Source: Pseudomonas hormoni
GTDB lineage: Bacteria; Pseudomonadota; Gammaproteobacteria; Pseudomonadales; Pseudomonadaceae
Length of the DNA stretch: 64,000 bases
Direction of reading: 5' to 3'
Assembly (NCBI RefSeq): GCF_018502625.1
Contig: NZ_CP075566.1
Coordinates: forward strand, 1,617,001-1,681,000
Of this stretch, positions 62,598 to 64,000 are shown in pieces. Every line of letters starts with the position of its first letter. The first letter of the stretch is position 1. The position numbers and the translations under genes were made by a program. The notes under the pieces were generated by a model. That model made no database searches and was not told the DNA's origin. It saw only the letters and a list, made by a program, of their open reading frames with translations.

Positions 62598-62636
62598 AAA
62601 AAAGTGGCAACCAGTGATGCGGTTGCCACTTTTTTT
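62598..62636 (+). terminator. Rho-independent terminator after aotJ-like gene
   Basis: AAAAAAGTGGCAACC and GGTTGCCACTTTTTTT form a perfect stem followed by T residues. The high abundance expected for a binding protein could be set here by partial termination before downstream genes. Confidence 0.9.
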
Positions 62637-62660
62637 ATGCTTTCTTTCTATTGAAACGAG

Positions 62661-62759
62661 AACCCTGTGGGAGCGAGCTTGCTCGCGATAGCGTCGTGTC
62701 AGACGACATCAATGCTGAGGTCGGTCCGCTATCGCGAGCAAGCTCGCTCCCACAGGGTT
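62661..62759. repeat. REPIN palindrome
   Basis: AACCCTGTGGGAGCGAGCTT and its inverse end form 99 bp with CGCGATAGC/GCTATCGCG inner arms. It is located between the terminator and the deacylase gene. Confidence 0.88.
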
Positions 62760-62788
62760 TCTCAGTGTTCTGAAATTCAGGAGTTCCC

Positions 62789-63901
62789 ATGCAACGCATC
62801 GACCATCCACTGCCCTGGAGCCACCTGGGCACCGAACGCACCCTCAGCGTGTTTCGCTATGGCGCGGGCACACGCAAGGTTTACATCCAGGCCAGCCTGC
62901 ACGCGGATGAACTGCCCGGGATGCGCACGGCCTGGGAACTGAAGAAACGCCTGACGGAACTCGAAACCCAGGGCCAGTTGCAAGGCGTGATCGAACTGGT
63001 GCCGGTGGCCAATCCCATCGGTCTGGACCAGCACCTGCAAGGCAGCCACATGGGCCGTTTCGAACTCGGCAGTGGCAAGAATTTCAACCGCTCGTTCGTC
63101 GAACTGAGCGCGCCAGTGGGCGAGTTGATCGGCGATCAGTTGGGTACCGACGCACACGCCAACATCGCGCTGATCCGTCAGACCATGGGCCAGGTGCTCG
63201 ACGATTTACCTGTGCCAAAGTCGCAACTGGAAGCCATGCACCGCTTGCTGCTGCGCCACGCCTGCGACGCCGACATTACCCTCGACCTGCATTGCGATTT
63301 CGAGGCGGCCATTCATATTTACGCCTTGCCGCAACACTGGCCGCAGTGGCAGCCACTGGCGGCGCGCTTGAAGGCGGGTGTCGCGTTGCTGTGTGAAGAT
63401 TCCGGCGGCAGTTCATTCGATGAGTCCTGTTCTTCGCCATGGTTGCGACTCGCCAGGGCGTTCCCCGAGGCGGCGATTCCACCGGCCAACCTGGCGACAA
63501 CCCTGGAATTGGGCAGCATGGGCGATACCCGCGTCGATCAGGCCCAGGCCAATTGCGAGGCCATTCTCGGGTTCCTCGCCGAGCAGGGTTTCATCAAAGG
63601 CACCTGGCCAGCGGCACCGAGCGAATGTTGTGAGGGCATGCCGTTTGAAGGCACGGAATATCTGTTTGCGCCGCATCATGGTGTGGTCAGTTTTCTGCGC
63701 GAGGCCGGTGAGTGGGTGGAGCAGGGTGATGCGTTGTTTGAAGTGGTTGATCCGTTGAACGATCGGGTCACCACCGTGCGCGCCGGGACCAGCGGGGTGT
63801 TGTTTGCGATTGATCGTGGGCGCTATACGCAACCCGGTACATGGCAGGCGAAAGTGGCGGGGCGCGCGCCGATTCGGGTCGGGAAGCTGATTAACGACTG
63901 A
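62789..63901 (+). CDS. Succinylglutamate desuccinylase/aspartoacylase-family protein (M14)
   Basis: The product is 370 residues. Zinc-ligand motif ASLHADELPG (H and E) is near the N-terminus and TLDLHCDFE (His) near 175, with GSGKNFNRSF giving the substrate Arg/Asn part. The C-terminal beta domain (GVVSFLREAGEWVEQGDALF) is typical. It is longer than AstE. Homologous genes sit in aot arginine transport loci of pseudomonads, so an acylated amino acid substrate is plausible. AGGAG lies upstream of the ATG. Confidence 0.85.
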   Translation: MQRIDHPLPWSHLGTERTLSVFRYGAGTRKVYIQASLHADELPGMRTAWELKKRLTELETQGQLQGVIELVPVANPIGLDQHLQGSHMGRFELGSGKNFNRSFVELSAPVGELIGDQLGTDAHANIALIRQTMGQVLDDLPVPKSQLEAMHRLLLRHACDADITLDLHCDFEAAIHIYALPQHWPQWQPLAARLKAGVALLCEDSGGSSFDESCSSPWLRLARAFPEAAIPPANLATTLELGSMGDTRVDQAQANCEAILGFLAEQGFIKGTWPAAPSECCEGMPFEGTEYLFAPHHGVVSFLREAGEWVEQGDALFEVVDPLNDRVTTVRAGTSGVLFAIDRGRYTQPGTWQAKVAGRAPIRVGKLIND

Positions 63902-63913
63902 CCGGGGAGTCTT

Positions 63914-64000
63914 CGGTGCCTTGTCGGGCCTCTTCGCCAGCAAGCTGTGCTCCTACGGAATTGGCGGTGCCTTGTCGGGCCTCATCGCCAGCAAGCTGTG
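63914..64000. repeat. Tandem direct REP units, cut by window end
   Basis: CGGTGCCTTGTCGGGCCTC-T/A-TCGCCAGCAAGCTGTG occurs at 63914-63949 and again at 63965-64000, 51 bases apart, in the same orientation. Direct rather than inverted arrangement differs from the REPINs elsewhere in the window. Confidence 0.75.

Overview
The window looks like a chromosomal segment of a fluorescent-group Pseudomonas. The evidence is high-GC coding DNA with tightly packed operons, many Pseudomonas-type REP/REPIN palindromes (cores such as GAGCTTGCTC and GGCTTGCCCGCGAA), CobF-type cobalamin synthesis, AruF/AruG arginine catabolism, an AotJ-like binding protein with an ArgR-type half-site, and a VgrG/Hcp type VI secretion island. 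No tRNA, rRNA, CRISPR array or insertion sequence with a transposase was seen.

Region 1 (1-25278) is the most interesting part. A forward operon (196-9934) runs from a receiver-only response regulator through a type II secretion/MSHA-like inner set: GspE ATPase, GspL/PilM-like, PilN-like, PilO-like, GspC/PilP-like, lipoprotein secretin and three pseudopilins. It then continues without a break into the curli export genes csgE, csgF and csgG. Converging on it is a reverse operon (16154-10529) for two paralogous secreted proteins of unknown family, a CsgB-like minor curlin and a 481-residue curlin with about 20 repeats. Next come a sensor kinase, a large multicopper oxidase, an SCO1-cytochrome c fusion, a second paralogous kinase and a sigma-54 activator. 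This order resembles the MnxS1/MnxS2/MnxR regulators of Mn(II) oxidation in P. putida. I read sigma-54 (-24/-12) promoters before all three effector units (machine plus csgEFG, curlin operon, oxidase). Each has a TCCCC-N6-GGG-type dyad about 75-100 bp upstream. The simplest model is one sigma-54 regulon that builds an extracellular amyloid/oxidase surface layer.

Region 2 (25450-32988) holds housekeeping and accessory genes: a methyltransferase, an ABC transporter with an AttH-like lipoprotein, small hypotheticals and a VanW-family protein.

Region 3 (33052-46404, reverse) is an orphan type VI secretion effector island. Its order is hcp, vgrG, a DUF4123 adaptor, a 1116-residue MIX/VasX-like membrane-active effector, and then six paralogous membrane proteins that are probably immunity proteins. 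It is more AT-rich than its surroundings, and hcp has a sigma-54-like promoter with three 18-bp dyads upstream.

Region 4 (46815-64000) is mostly metabolic: a PfpI/Hsp31-like protein, 2-oxoadipate dioxygenase HglS, an alpha/beta hydrolase next to a Baeyer-Villiger-type monooxygenase, a MASE2 diguanylate cyclase, a CPG2-like carboxypeptidase, a PEP-mutase-family oxaloacetate decarboxylase, an isolated aruF-aruG pair, a histidine phosphatase with cobF, an FtrA-type regulator opposite a rhodanese, a GATase, and an arginine-type binding protein followed by an M14-family deacylase. Most intergenic gaps here carry REP elements.
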